DNA from: Gnetum montanum
Taxonomy: Eukaryota > Streptophyta > Gnetopsida > Gnetales > Gnetaceae
DNA length: 39,200 nucleotides
Direction of reading: 5' to 3'
Assembly (NCBI GenBank): GCA_015680685.1
Contig: MNCI01001480.1
Coordinates: 40,920 to 80,119, forward strand
Shown here: positions 11,079 to 21,157 of the stretch, one piece after another
Position numbering within the stretch: position 1 is the first letter of the stretch
How the letters are laid out: the number at the start of each line of letters is the position of its first letter
Translations under genes and position numbers: made by a program
Notes under the pieces: model-generated
Told to the model about the DNA's origin: nothing
The model's input: the letters and a program-made list of their open reading frames with translations, nothing else
Databases searched by the model: none

Positions 11079-11920
11079 TGATGAGTGGCGAGGTACCCCT
11101 ACACTCAACCATACAAATACGAGCATTTTCACATGCAATCTGGTCAAACTCCGTAGACAGACTAGTTTTGGCACCTAGACAGTTATCCTTAGATCGTATT
11201 TTGCTATCTTCCCACTTGAAATAGTATTATCTTTGTCATGTATGGTTTAGTCTATCGTGAGGTGTATGATGTGGTCCTAATCTAATGCTACTCCTGAAGG
11301 CAATGGAAAGTAAGATTAACTAAACTAGGAGGAAAGGGTAAGAGAGCCTAAACTAGCCTTAGTGCGATGAGCATCTGTTCCTTAATCATCCATACATGTC
11401 TTGGAACTCATGCTCAACTACCACTAGGATTACCAAGCGCATGGCCTAGGTACGCTACTAGGCTACCAAGTAGTCATACTTAAATGCTCGTGATTAAGTC
11501 GTACTCATTCTGCGTTACTAAGAGATAAGGGTAAGAGAGATTAACTAAGAAAGTAGTAAATAACAATTAAACAAATAAATAATTAAACTAAGTGAATGCT
11601 GCAATGATTAAGTAATCTTGATCTTTATTTCTAGTCATGTGCATGTCCAAGTACGTCACACTCAAATAAAGGATGTCGTACAATTACAATCACCACACTG
11701 CGGGCAAACACTAGGAAATTATTCTATCTGTGGAAGGGAAAAATTGCGAGAGCTTCACTAAGAGACCAAAACTAGATGTGAAAAAAGGGAGAGCCACCTC
11801 TTATTTATAGAATTGGTGATAGGCTACAATATCACGTACGCGATATTGCGACTTAGCTGCAATATCATGTATGTGATATTGCAACCGCGATATTGCGGTT
11901 GCCCAAAATGCAACTCATCA
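11079..11920 (-). repeat. 3' LTR of E1 (842 bp)
   Basis: Termini TGATGAGTGGCG at the left and CAACTCATCA at the right, next to the polypurine tract. A TATAAATAA box on the minus strand lies at 11811-11819. U3 begins with five ATATC/GATAT palindromic words at 11827-11900. It is about 47 bp longer than the 5' LTR, mainly because of this array. Confidence 0.93.
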
Positions 11921-11938
11921 TACCCCCATGACTGAATG
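11921..11938 (-). other. Polypurine tract of E1
   Basis: The minus strand reads CATTCAGTCATGGGGGTA and then the LTR start TGATGAG. The same place in E2 reads CATTCAGTTGTAGGGGTA. About 85 nt before it are also conserved between the two elements, including AGTTTTCATTCAGT. Confidence 0.85.
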
Positions 11939-12083
11939 AAAACTCGTCGTCGAGCTACAGTTATTACATAGTGGATAGGTATGAGATTATTGGATGGTGA
12001 AAATGGGACTATGCCGTAGTGTGAAATGAAAACAAAATAAAGATACAACACAAATTTTCTACATCTACAAAAATGGATGGAAC

Positions 12084-14873
12084 TCATGTAGTTCCAGGTG
12101 GTGGTGGCTCCTCCATTGGTGCCTTTCCTTTGTCCTGTGCTCCAGGTTTTGAGGCCTGATGACATTGAAGTATGGCCTGAAGCTTATCCTCTTTGGTCTG
12201 AGGGTCTTGCGCTATCCATGCTAATGTTCCAATGTTTGATAGAGTTGGCACTTCCCATGGACAGGGTAGTTGTGAAAATATTTGATTGGCTTTGACATAC
12301 CAAGCCGTAAACACCTGTCGTTCCTTCTCATAGGCTCTAAATTTATCCTTGTACTCTTGAAAATCTATTATCTATTGAGCCAAGTATATTGCGACACCTT
12401 TTTGTCCTTGGTAGTTGGCTTTCACCACCTCAAGCTCAAAATTTGCAACTTCCAGTTTCTCTAACAGCTTTTTGCACTCTACAAATTCTGCTTCATATTT
12501 GATGTGGTTGGTTTCTACCTACTGCTCAAGCTTTGTCCTCGAGCACCTTGCTGTTAACATGGCAAGGTTAGCATATCTCAAGTTCGTCAACACCATGTAT
12601 TCTATCAAATCCTTAATCTGCAAGTCTTGGCTCTTAACTTCCGCTTGGTGGGCAAAGGCATATGTGTCCAATATGGCCTCCCAGTCAGTGTGTTGAGCAC
12701 TAATAGTGTTGATCTGGGCCTTGGCCATATGGATCTCCTTCTCAAGGATTCTTTTTGTACATCCCCACCTGATCTTGGAAGTGCTCCTTTAGATTTTCAT
12801 GCCTTTTATCCTCATTTTACCACACACTTATCTCAATGGCTGATTTTTTATGAATGGCGTGTACCTCCTCCATCGAGAGGGTTCAATTTTCTCTAGCTAA
12901 TTGACTCACGTCTCGGTTGACCTAAATGAATTATTCTCGCAATTGATTAAAGTGTTCCTTGAGAATGTTCTTTTGCTTTTCCACGGTGGTCAACCAAAGG
13001 TTGTCTGCAACAAGCTGCTTGTTTTCTTCTTGTAAGGCCTTGAGTATCTTAATATGTGCATGAATTTGTGCCTGTTCCGCGGAGGCATCCCAAATAGCCT
13101 TCTCTTTTTCATTAGCCACCTTTTTATTCTCTACGATTATCTTGGTTAGTTGCTTAGTTCTAAAATTATCTAGCTAGTCTACCAGAACAAATTGCAGAGG
13201 GTCTCGCTGTGCTGCTTGTAAGGTGACGAGCTGCTCTTGTAGATTCTGCACCTCAACTTCAGCATGCTTGACCCTCACTTCTATTAAGACCAGCTTCCCC
13301 TTCATAGAAATGAGGTTTAACTGAATTACCGTAACATCCTGAGGGATGTTAAATAGGGATGTAAAAAATTACCCTATTTGTAGCAATTGATCAAGCACAT
13401 CCTCATGTTCCACAGGAGTAATTGAGGTTCTAGCCAAAGTTTGAGCATCCTGTGCTCCTGTGAGATCTGCTGGTGGCACAACAGGTACATTGAAGGATTC
13501 TTTGATGTGATCAGTAACCACTTCTGCAGCTCCTGCAACATTTTGGTGTTGTACGACCACCACAGTGGCCCCTTCACCAGTCTTTGATTGGACCTGGAAA
13601 GATGTCGCATTTCTTGAGATCTGTTGTAACCATCTACTTTTCCTTCCTCTTGTGTGAATAGAGACTTCATCTCTCGTGCGATCTAAAGAAACAATGGGTT
13701 GTAGGACATCATCAATGATGTAGAAGAGTTTTGCATCATCACGACTTCCCCAACTAACTATCTCAGCAATGGCCCAAAGATGGCTCATCGAAACTTTGTA
13801 GTCTTGTGGTGGTGCCAGCTAATCCTAGCCTATGCTAGGCCTTGCTTCCTGTTGTTGACTAGGACCTGTGCCTGGAGGTTGGTTGGGTCCTACAAGTTGA
13901 GTTGTAGTTGGTTCAGCCATCTGTTCTTCTTCTTGTTTTGGTCCTAGCTCTTCACCAGTGCTTTTTCTTGGAGCTGGCGCCTTTAGCAATTTAGCATATG
14001 AAGCAGTCTGGGCCTTTCGGAGGACATCATTGGTATACCCCTGAATACTAACATGTCAGCAAAGCTTTCTAATAAGACAAGGAAAAGGTAATGCCATCTT
14101 CCCTGTCTTTCATTCCTCGAACTACCTCAAGATCTCTGTTAAATATAGATGGGGCAGATTAGTGTTAACCTTTCCCATCAACATTGCAAATTCTCTAGCT
14201 GCATACATTGATATTATTTTCAAGCCCTTGGTGGGGAAGATGTGATATGTTCCAATTTTAAAGTAAATCCTCTCTTCCGTTGTCAACTCACCAAATGTTT
14301 TATCTCTACCATAAGCCTTTTCCAACCAATCCCTTCACACATCGGGGTCTGAACAGGTGGATAACTAAGCAACTTTGGGCCCTATATTTGAAAGGTTTAA
14401 CACTTCCAAAATGACCTACGTGGAGAAATCAACTATCACCCCACAAATATTGATAGTTGTGCCTTTCTCCCTAGTGTGCTAGAATTGGTACGTCTCTCCT
14501 AGGTACCAGGAAGTACTTTCAGAGAGGATAGGCCATAAGGGAGACCCTGTGAGGTGATCCCTAATAGCCTCAGGAGTGAACTCTGCAAAATATTTGAAGT
14601 TCAATTCCACAATTACCGTAGTGAATGTGGACTTCTCATGGATGGCCTGAACACAATATTGGGGCAACATAAGATGTTGTTCCTGTTTAGGCACTATAGT
14701 AGCTCCTCCTTCTACCTACTTGGACCATCTAGGAGGAGGTTCTTCTTGATGAATTTGAATGATTGCTCCTCTTGTTCTGCATGTTGTTTGGTAGGACCTT
14801 GTCTTCCCACTCTTTGAGATCGTTTGCCCCCACATTTAGTAAGACCTTCTTGTTGTCCACGTTTCAGGGCCAT
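12084..14873 (-). pseudogene. ORF X of E1: accessory protein with plant-transposon-like domain, coiled coil and Pro-rich tail
   Basis: About 2.8 kb. It starts at Met 14873 with a basic N-terminus (MALKRGQQEGLTKCGGKR). The middle part (about 14700-14050) has FTPEAIRDHLTG, RIYFKIGTYH, an NLPHLYLTEIL stretch and MALPFPCLIRKLC. The LPFP.LI..LC pattern after an 'xVNxGxxI'-like helix is typical of the putative plant transposon protein domain in Athila/Tat extra ORFs (from memory, not searched). Then come an LWAIAEIVSWGS segment (13788) and a long Glu/Lys/Gln-rich coiled coil (about 13300-12330). The end is KGKAPMEEPPPPGTT and a stop. Scattered stops and at least three frameshifts make it a pseudogene. 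It lies where Athila elements keep their extra 'env-like' ORF. I see no clear signal peptide or transmembrane segment, so an envelope role is not supported. Confidence 0.65.
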
Positions 14874-16800
14874 CTACAATCACATGGGGCCAAGCATTAG
14901 TAAGGTTGTTTTTGAAATTGAGTTATACATTACTGCTTGCCTTAATTAATGATCTTATTTTATCTCCATGTGATCTTGCCCAAAAGATTGTAATAATGAG
15001 TCCGTGTTACTTAGGTGGTTTCCAATTTTAATTTCCCGATATGCCTAGGGGTTAAATGATTTTTGGGCACAATTATTCTAAGTGTTATAGCTAATTACCC
15101 TAAATGATGTCCTTTGGATGATGATAAATTCTAAAAAAGTTAGGCGCTATTTAGCAGATGTCCCTCCCCCACGACTAAGCTGAACACTTCAGGTTCAAGT
15201 AGGTTCAAACGGGATTAAAATTGAAGTACCAGCGAGCAAGATAGAGGTTGAAAAGCAAAGGTGTCATACTCGTAGGTCATAGAGAAAAATTTGAAAAACT
15301 CCACTACGTGAATGATGAGAATTGAGGCTAAGTGTTGTAGGGGGTCACCTATTTATAGGTTTGTGAGGGTGCGATATCACGTATGATACATCGTGTACCC
15401 GATATCTCGTCCCTAGTGATATGAGGCACAAGAAAAATACCAAATTTTTAAAGGATTTTCTTGAAATCAATGGTGTAACTGAGGAGATTAGGCTATTGTT
15501 AAGGGATTCTCAGGTAATTAGATGGATTTGAAGGCACGAATAATGATGAGTAAGTGTAACAGATCAATAAAACCTTGGGTGTTGAGAAAAAGGTTATGTG
15601 ATGGTTCATGGGAACGTTGAAATTTATAGGGATAATAGTAAGGGAAAGAATGTTATGAAAAATAAGCTGAGGGTGAGAAATGATGTGTGTGAGTTATATC
15701 ATAAGTGAAGATTACAAAAGATTACACAAGTGGATCCTCCCCAAAGTAGGTTCCAACCTATAACACCCTTGTGTAACCACACTTAAAGTGTCCATGGGCA
15801 CTAGAAGGGTTAGATGTAATCCGCACTAATTCCACAAAACACACACATGTAATTATCACCAGAATGAGGTAATAATTCTATGTTACACATGACACGAGCT
15901 ACAATTACATGAACAGTGAGATGAGATGAAGTATAGAAGGGATCATAGAGATTGGGGTATGAGGTAACTGACCCAAGGCACAGTGAATCCTGCATGTAAA
16001 GCATGGTTAAGGTGTCATTCACCCTTTGTTCCAAGATCAGGACCAAGTCCATTCCTCTAATCAGTGACATCACATCGTTTCATCCCATGGTGAACAACTA
16101 TGAGAGTACCTAACAACAAGGCATATGATCACTTGGCATTTTATTCAAGGGAGGAGTGATTTTTGTTTTGTGGAACTTTTCTTTTTATTATTATTATATT
16201 TTTATTTTTTTCTTTCTTTTTCTTTCTCTCTCTCTTTTTTTTGATCACTAGATCCAGAGAAGCCGCCAACCTTCAAGCATGGGTGCATGTCTTTCCAGTG
16301 GGACCCCCTAGAATAGCATTGGATTTTTGAGTTCCCTTTTGATTACTCTTACTCCCATTTTCTTTATATCTACAAGGATCTTAGTACAACCACGTTGTAT
16401 GATAACTCCCACTGACGTCACAAAAGAGAATCCGCAAGTCCCCTTGATGTCACACCTAATCATTCCCTCTTGGTCCATCCTTCTTCATTCTGGGTACAAT
16501 GAACACAAAAATTAATTTTTATGTTTTAAAATGTCAAGAATATCACTGTACCCTTGAATAGAATCTCTTATTTGTAGAATGGATGAGTGGGTGTAATGGG
16601 CTCACTATCCAAATAATTGACCACTTGAGACTTAATAACATAGAACACACCTCAACCAATGATCCACATGAGTGTTTTATTCGTAGATGATATTACTTAC
16701 AAAAACTTAAAAAGACAAAAGGTTAAAACAAGAAAGTTGAAAAATGAAAAACTAGAAAACAAAAAGTTGTAAAATCAAAGAAAATGAAAATGATTATTAA
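14874..16800 (-). other. Noncoding segment ('region A') between gag and ORF X of E1
   Basis: No convincing ORF. It contains a polypurine-like GCTTAGTCGTGGGGGAGGGA (15161-15180), a conserved block GGATCCTCCCCAAAGTAGG (15732-15750), a block related to CATGGATAACATGTC (about 16278-16312) and a pyrimidine-rich and ATT-repeat stretch (16160-16240). The conserved blocks occur in the same order in X1 and E2. In E2 this segment follows integrase and in E1 it follows gag, as expected if pol was lost. Confidence 0.55.
15350..15409 (-). promoter_or_regulatory. LTR-like internal promoter candidate upstream of ORF X in E1
   Basis: The minus strand has CTATAAATAG (15350-15359), about 485 nt before the ORF X Met. 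It is preceded by a palindromic run with GATATC at both ends (15373-15409), like the U3 start of this family's LTRs, where GATATC arrays also precede TATAAATA. An ORF X transcript starting here is inferred. Confidence 0.5.
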
Positions 16801-16802
16801 TC

Positions 16803-18797
16803 CTACTTGTTATTAGGATGGGGGGTATCCCCCATAACTAAATAGTTGAGCATGGCAAGGATTAATAAATAAAGGATGAGGTTCCTTACATGTTGGAAGT
16901 ATTGGAACTTGGCCATACTTATCCCATTGGAGTTCACACACTTGATTGTAGTAAGCATAGTAGGACAATTTATGAGATGTGGTTCCCGAATAACGAGTTG
17001 ACCCACTATGATATTTGGGACCGTTAGATGGTATGCAAGGATCGGGATGTTGCCTTCCATGATTGTGTTCATTGGGTTGTATGGTTGTTGGAGTGTTAGT
17101 TGGTGGCCCTAATGAAGTTACATGAGGTGTTGGGTTTGAAGATAAGGATGCACCACAGTGTTGAGCTTGTGCTAAGTTAGAGGATGTAGTGGCCTTGGAA
17201 TTGTGTTCTCCCTTCCTATGGTCATGTTTAAAGAAGGGACACTTTTGATGTTGCTAAGGTCTCTCACTACTATTGGAAGTAGTAGCACAAGTAGCATTCG
17301 TGGGTTGTGGTGGTGGTGCAGACACTTTAGGAACAGTTGGTGGCAATGTGGAAGGAGGGAAAGTATGAGAATGCTAAAAGTTAGGAGGAGTATAAGATGC
17401 ACAAGGTAGTGGTTGTGTTGGAGGCATAGGTTGATAGTATTGAGGAGAATAATAATGGGGTGAGATAGAGTATGTTGGCCCAGTTGGAGAAACAGGATGT
17501 TGAACTAGATAAGCATTTGGATTCGGATGATATGAAGGGTCTCTCCAATTTAGTGGTGGTCTCCCCCAAGATTTGGATTGTTGCCACTGTGATCGAACAC
17601 AGTATCTCTGTACAAACTCTAGATGTAATGTGTTTCTCCAATGCTCATGTAAATGTAACAATATTGGGCATTGGCCTTTGGGGTAATCGTATAGGCAGAT
17701 GTTACATTCATACGTATGATTGGCAGTTGAGCACTTGTTCCCTTCATTCTTTTCTTCCAAATGTATAATGTTTTGTCCTATTTCTTGGGTTGTTAAAACT
17801 CTATCTCCAATCATGTTGATAAATTCTCCATACTTTTGATATTTCCATTCCAACATCTTATTGATCTTTACCTCAACTTCCTCTAATGATTGTTGTTGTA
17901 CCGACAAAGATGATGTTTCCACCTTGTGATAGGTTGATTTCTCATTTTTATGATCATGGACCTTTATTAAGTTGAGATTTTGGTCCTGTTGATGTTTTTC
18001 AACACTCTCCCATCTAGCCATTTCTCCTTCCCCTTTTTCTACCTCCTAATAAGCTCTTGGACTTGATGGGTTCGTAGTTCATATAGTTGACCTTGGGCAT
18101 ACATTCCTAAGGTTTCTCTTATTTCATTATGTAGCCCATCAATGATATGGTGCATTAGCCTTTCCTTGGAGAACCCATGGCTTGGACAATTGTTTAATAG
18201 TGCATAATATCTCTCTAAGGCCATGTCCAAGGGTTCATGTTGTGCTTGTTTCCATCCTTGGATTTTTTTCCTCAAGGCTGACACTCTTGCATAGGTTTGA
18301 TATATTTCATTAAATAACTCTACCATTGTTTACCAACGTCGTATTGAATTTGGTTTTAAGGATCTATACCATACTTTTTCTTGGCCAACAAGTGTCATAG
18401 GAAAGAGCTTAAGTTTTTTCTAGTCGTTATTAATGTTGTTCCATGCACAGGCATCGTAGAAGGCTAGTAAATGTTGTTGCGGATATAAGTCATAGCCTCC
18501 TAAAAAAGTAGGAAAGTTGTTTAAATTGAGCATGGGTAGACGACTCTCTTTATGATTCCTACATGAGATTCGAACAACCTCCTATATTTGTGTTAAGCTT
18601 GTAGTTGCTAGTGGGGGCTCATCGTCATCTTATAAGTTATGCCTTCGAGCGTTTGGATGATGTTGCTTCCATTCATGTTTATAAGAAACCCCCACCTCAG
18701 GTTGCACACTCCAATCTTCATTGTCATATAGTTTGTTGGTTCTCCAATGAACTTCCTCACTAAGTGTGGCATTATTGTAATCTTGTAGGAGAGGCAT
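16803..18797 (-). pseudogene. gag of E1
   Basis: A single frame opens with MPLLQDYNNATLSEEVHW at 18797, about 120 nt after the primer site. The retrotransposon gag core at 18326-18039 is well kept (IQGWKQAQHEPLDMALERYY, SHGFSKERLMHHIIDGLH, LRTHQVQELI). A frameshift near 18040 leads into a charged helical region, then a knuckle-like CNICLYDYPKGQCP, then a Pro/Tyr-rich tail (PHYYSPQYYQPMPPTQP), and after another shift a Pro/Thr/Ser-rich end closing FSYGGYPPS. About 660 codons in all, with four or more stops. Its homologue is the gag of E2. This capsid precursor would be the main protein supplied by E1 if intact. Confidence 0.8.
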
Positions 18798-18919
18798 TGT
18801 TGTGAAGTTGTGTGTGAAATTATGTGTGACTTTTAATAATTATTTCTTTCTAAATGATATATTGTTAAGTCCTATATAGCAACCTTATATGATATAACTA
18901 ATCTAGATAACTAGCACTG

Positions 18920-18937
18920 TCCCCGGCAATGACACCT
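18920..18937 (-). other. Primer-binding site of E1 (tRNA-Asp type)
   Basis: Right after the 5' LTR the minus strand reads TA and then GGTGTCATTGCCGGGGA. The complement of the plant tRNA-Asp(GUC) 3' end is TGGCGCCGTTGCCGGGGA. Fourteen of 17 bases match and the three differences are transitions at CpG sites. Athila elements are known to use this tRNA. Confidence 0.82.
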
Positions 18938-18938
18938 A

Positions 18939-19733
18939 TGATGAGTGGCGAGGTACCCCTACACTCAACCATACGAATACGAGTGTTCTCACATGCAATC
19001 TAGTTGAACTCTGCAGACGGACTAGTTGTGGCACCTAGATAGTTAGCCTTAGGTCGTAGTTTGCTGTCTTCCCACCTGGACTAGTATTATCTTTGTCACG
19101 TATGGTTTAGTCCAGCATGAGATGTATGATGTGGTCCTAATCTAATACTACTCCTAAAGGCAATGGAAAGTAAGATTAACTAAACTAGGAAGAAAGGGTA
19201 AGAGAGCCTAAACTAGCCTAAGTGCGATGAGCATATGTTCCTTAATCATTCGTACACATCTTGGACCTCGTGCTCAACTACCACTAGGATTACCAAGCGC
19301 ATGGCCTAGGTACGCTACTATGTTACCAAGTAGTCACACTTAAATGCTCATGATTAAGTCGTACTCATTCTGCGTTACTAGGAGATAAGGGTAAGAGAGA
19401 TTAACTAAGAAAGTAGTAAATAACAATTAAATAAATAAATAATTAAACTAAGTGAATGCTGCAATGATGAAGTAATCTCGACCTTTATTGCTGGTCATGT
19501 GCATGTCCAAGTACATCGCACTCAAATAAAGGATTCCATACAATTATAATCACTACACTGCGGGCAAACACTGGGGAAGTATTCTATCTCTAGAAGGGAA
19601 AAACTGTCAGAGCTTCGCTAAGAGACTAAAACTAGATGCAAAATAAGGGAGAGCCACCTCTTATTTATAGAACTTGTGGTAGGCTGCAATATCGCGACTG
19701 CGATATCGCGATCATTCAAAACGCGACTCATCA
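18939..19733 (-). repeat. 5' LTR of E1 (795 bp)
   Basis: Termini TGATGAGTGGCG and CGACTCATCA. Nearly collinear with 11079-11920. TATAAATAA on the minus strand lies at 19661-19669. Only two GATATC words (19687-19712) are present, against five in the 3' LTR. It is next to the primer site on the inner side and to ACTAG on the outer side. Confidence 0.93.
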
Positions 19734-19738
19734 ACTAG
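19734..19738. repeat. Target-site duplication of E1, right copy (ACTAG)
   Basis: ACTAG immediately after the LTR terminus ACTCATCA, identical to 11074-11078. Confidence 0.92.
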
Positions 19739-21030
19739 TCACTAATCTATGGAGGATCTACTCCTCACTCATGTTATCCTAGTCTATATTCCCCAATTCT
19801 ACCCTCGTTAGGATCTGCATCCTATCAATATCGATCCACTTGGAAGAGCATAACTATAGAAGTCTCACCTAATGTAGTGGTAATCTGAGGGGTGGGAGAG
19901 TTAGCAACTACAATCGACTTTGTAAACATCTTAAAGATGTTTTCGGCATTTATACATTGTACAAACAATTCAAGCTTTCACTACTCGATGGCCTCTTCAT
20001 GCCATGATTTTAGATAACTATCCCTTTTTGTCTTATACTTCAACTTGTGATCTTTTTACTTCCTGCACCACTCTAACACCTAAGCATAGTAATCACGCCA
20101 ATCCTTGGTCTTCAGGATTAGTAACTCCATCTGCATGTCCTTCTCTATGTTGCTCTTAGCTAGAGTAACTTTGCCTTGGATAGCACTCTAATATTATGCC
20201 TACTTGATCTCCTTCATGCATAAAGAATTTCTATTAGCCACACAAGCTTCTATAAACTCTTTACAATCATGGAGTACCTTGTTCTCAAGGGATAGCTCCT
20301 TCACCTATTTATCTAAAGTTGCAACCCTCTTCCATAAGTATTTATTGCAACAAAGAACATTTTCTACCTCAAGTGATAGCATGGAAAGCTCATCGAGATT
20401 AATGTTACATGTAGGATCCCATTTGACTCTGGATATTGCATGAGCAAAAAAAAAAAAAAAAAANAAAAAAAAATTGATAACTGCTAAGACCATACAGTCA
20501 TAAAACATAGGGCCAAAATACAAAATAAAATAAAAAACAAAGAAAGTAGTTCTAACAATTCTAACCAATCATGGAATATTTGTTGTAAATGATCAATCAA
20601 GTCATCCACCATGCTTTGCATTGAATTCTATATTCATCGAGACCTCCACCAAGGGCTTGAAGTGGAGAGTTGACATGGATGCCTCTTGGGGGAGATTCAT
20701 GTACTAAAAAAACAATAACCATCAATATAGCCTACCATTGAAACATGCATCAAAACTTAGTAGACAAAAATAGTAAAACTTATTGGGGAGATCAGGAGAT
20801 ACGTCCATGGGAAGGTCATCATCTTGAGGCAAGTCACTTAGGATGGAGTTCATGACTTCCAACGTCTCCTTAGATGCTCATGCATCCTCCTCCTCCTTGG
20901 ACTTCTAATCCTCCTCTTCTTTATGCGTTCACTCCTCTTCAGCAACATCTTGAGTAGCTAGCTCCTACCTCACCCTTGCACCCAATGAAATCCAAGTTTA
21001 CAACAAATTAGCCCATATCCTTAGGCAATT
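19739..21030 (-). pseudogene. Body of ORF X copy X3 (coiled-coil part)
   Basis: Minus-strand frames give a Glu-rich segment (SKEEEDA, KETLEVMNSILSDLPQDDD; about 20960-20800), then NLPQEASMSTLHF (matching NIPQDVTVIQLNL of E1), then from about 20428 a coiled coil (NINLDELSMLSLEVENVL, DKQVKELSLENKVLHD). It continues with YKTKRDSYLKSWHEEA and NAENIFKMF, which align with YKDKFRAYEKERQ and KANQIFSQL of E1. Several stops are present. The N-terminal, plant-transposon-like part is missing and the ABCC relic begins about 130 bp upstream. Its C-terminus is at 10833-11073. Two T-rich tracts ending in AG (about 20704 and 20428) could be old intron acceptors. Confidence 0.55.
20446..20473 (+). repeat. Poly(A) tract containing one undetermined base
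   Basis: A run of 28 positions, all A except N at 20464. On the minus strand it is a poly(T) run shortly before CAATATCCAG. The N shows that the assembly is uncertain about the length here. Confidence 0.9.
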
Positions 21031-21157
21031 AAAAGTTTATAACTAGAGAACAAAGAAGCTAACAAAAAACACATGAAACCAAAACAATAAATATAATGAT
21101 GCATGTAAATGAATACATACCATGACGTAACACTAAAGCCAAAAAGGTAATTATTCT

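Larger units (their letters stand above)
11079..19733 (-). mobile_element. E1: pol-less Athila-like Ty3/Gypsy retrotransposon with complete ends
   Basis: Read leftwards: 5' LTR (18939-19733), primer-binding site of the tRNA-Asp type, gag (18797 to about 16803), conserved noncoding segment, internal TATA, ORF X (14873-12084), polypurine tract, 3' LTR (11079-11920). Both LTRs have TGATGAGT...ACTCATCA termini, and the element is flanked by ACTAG on both sides. Length is 8655 bp. No protease, RT, RNase H or integrase motif is visible in the 7-kb interior, so it would depend on a partner such as E2 for those activities. A hand comparison of the first 220 bp of the two LTRs shows about 27 mismatches, mostly transitions, so the insertion is old. 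It sits inside ORF X copy X3. Confidence 0.92.

Noticed and set aside
12084-14873. Envelope glycoprotein function for ORF X
   Set aside because: The position fits the env-like slot of Athila elements, but I see no signal peptide, transmembrane helix or cysteine pattern. The coiled coil and Pro-rich tail do not suggest a surface protein.
20446-20473. Poly(A) tail of a retrogene or LINE
   Set aside because: No upstream plus-strand coding sequence or target duplication is visible. The tract lies within a minus-strand ORF X relic and has an undetermined base.
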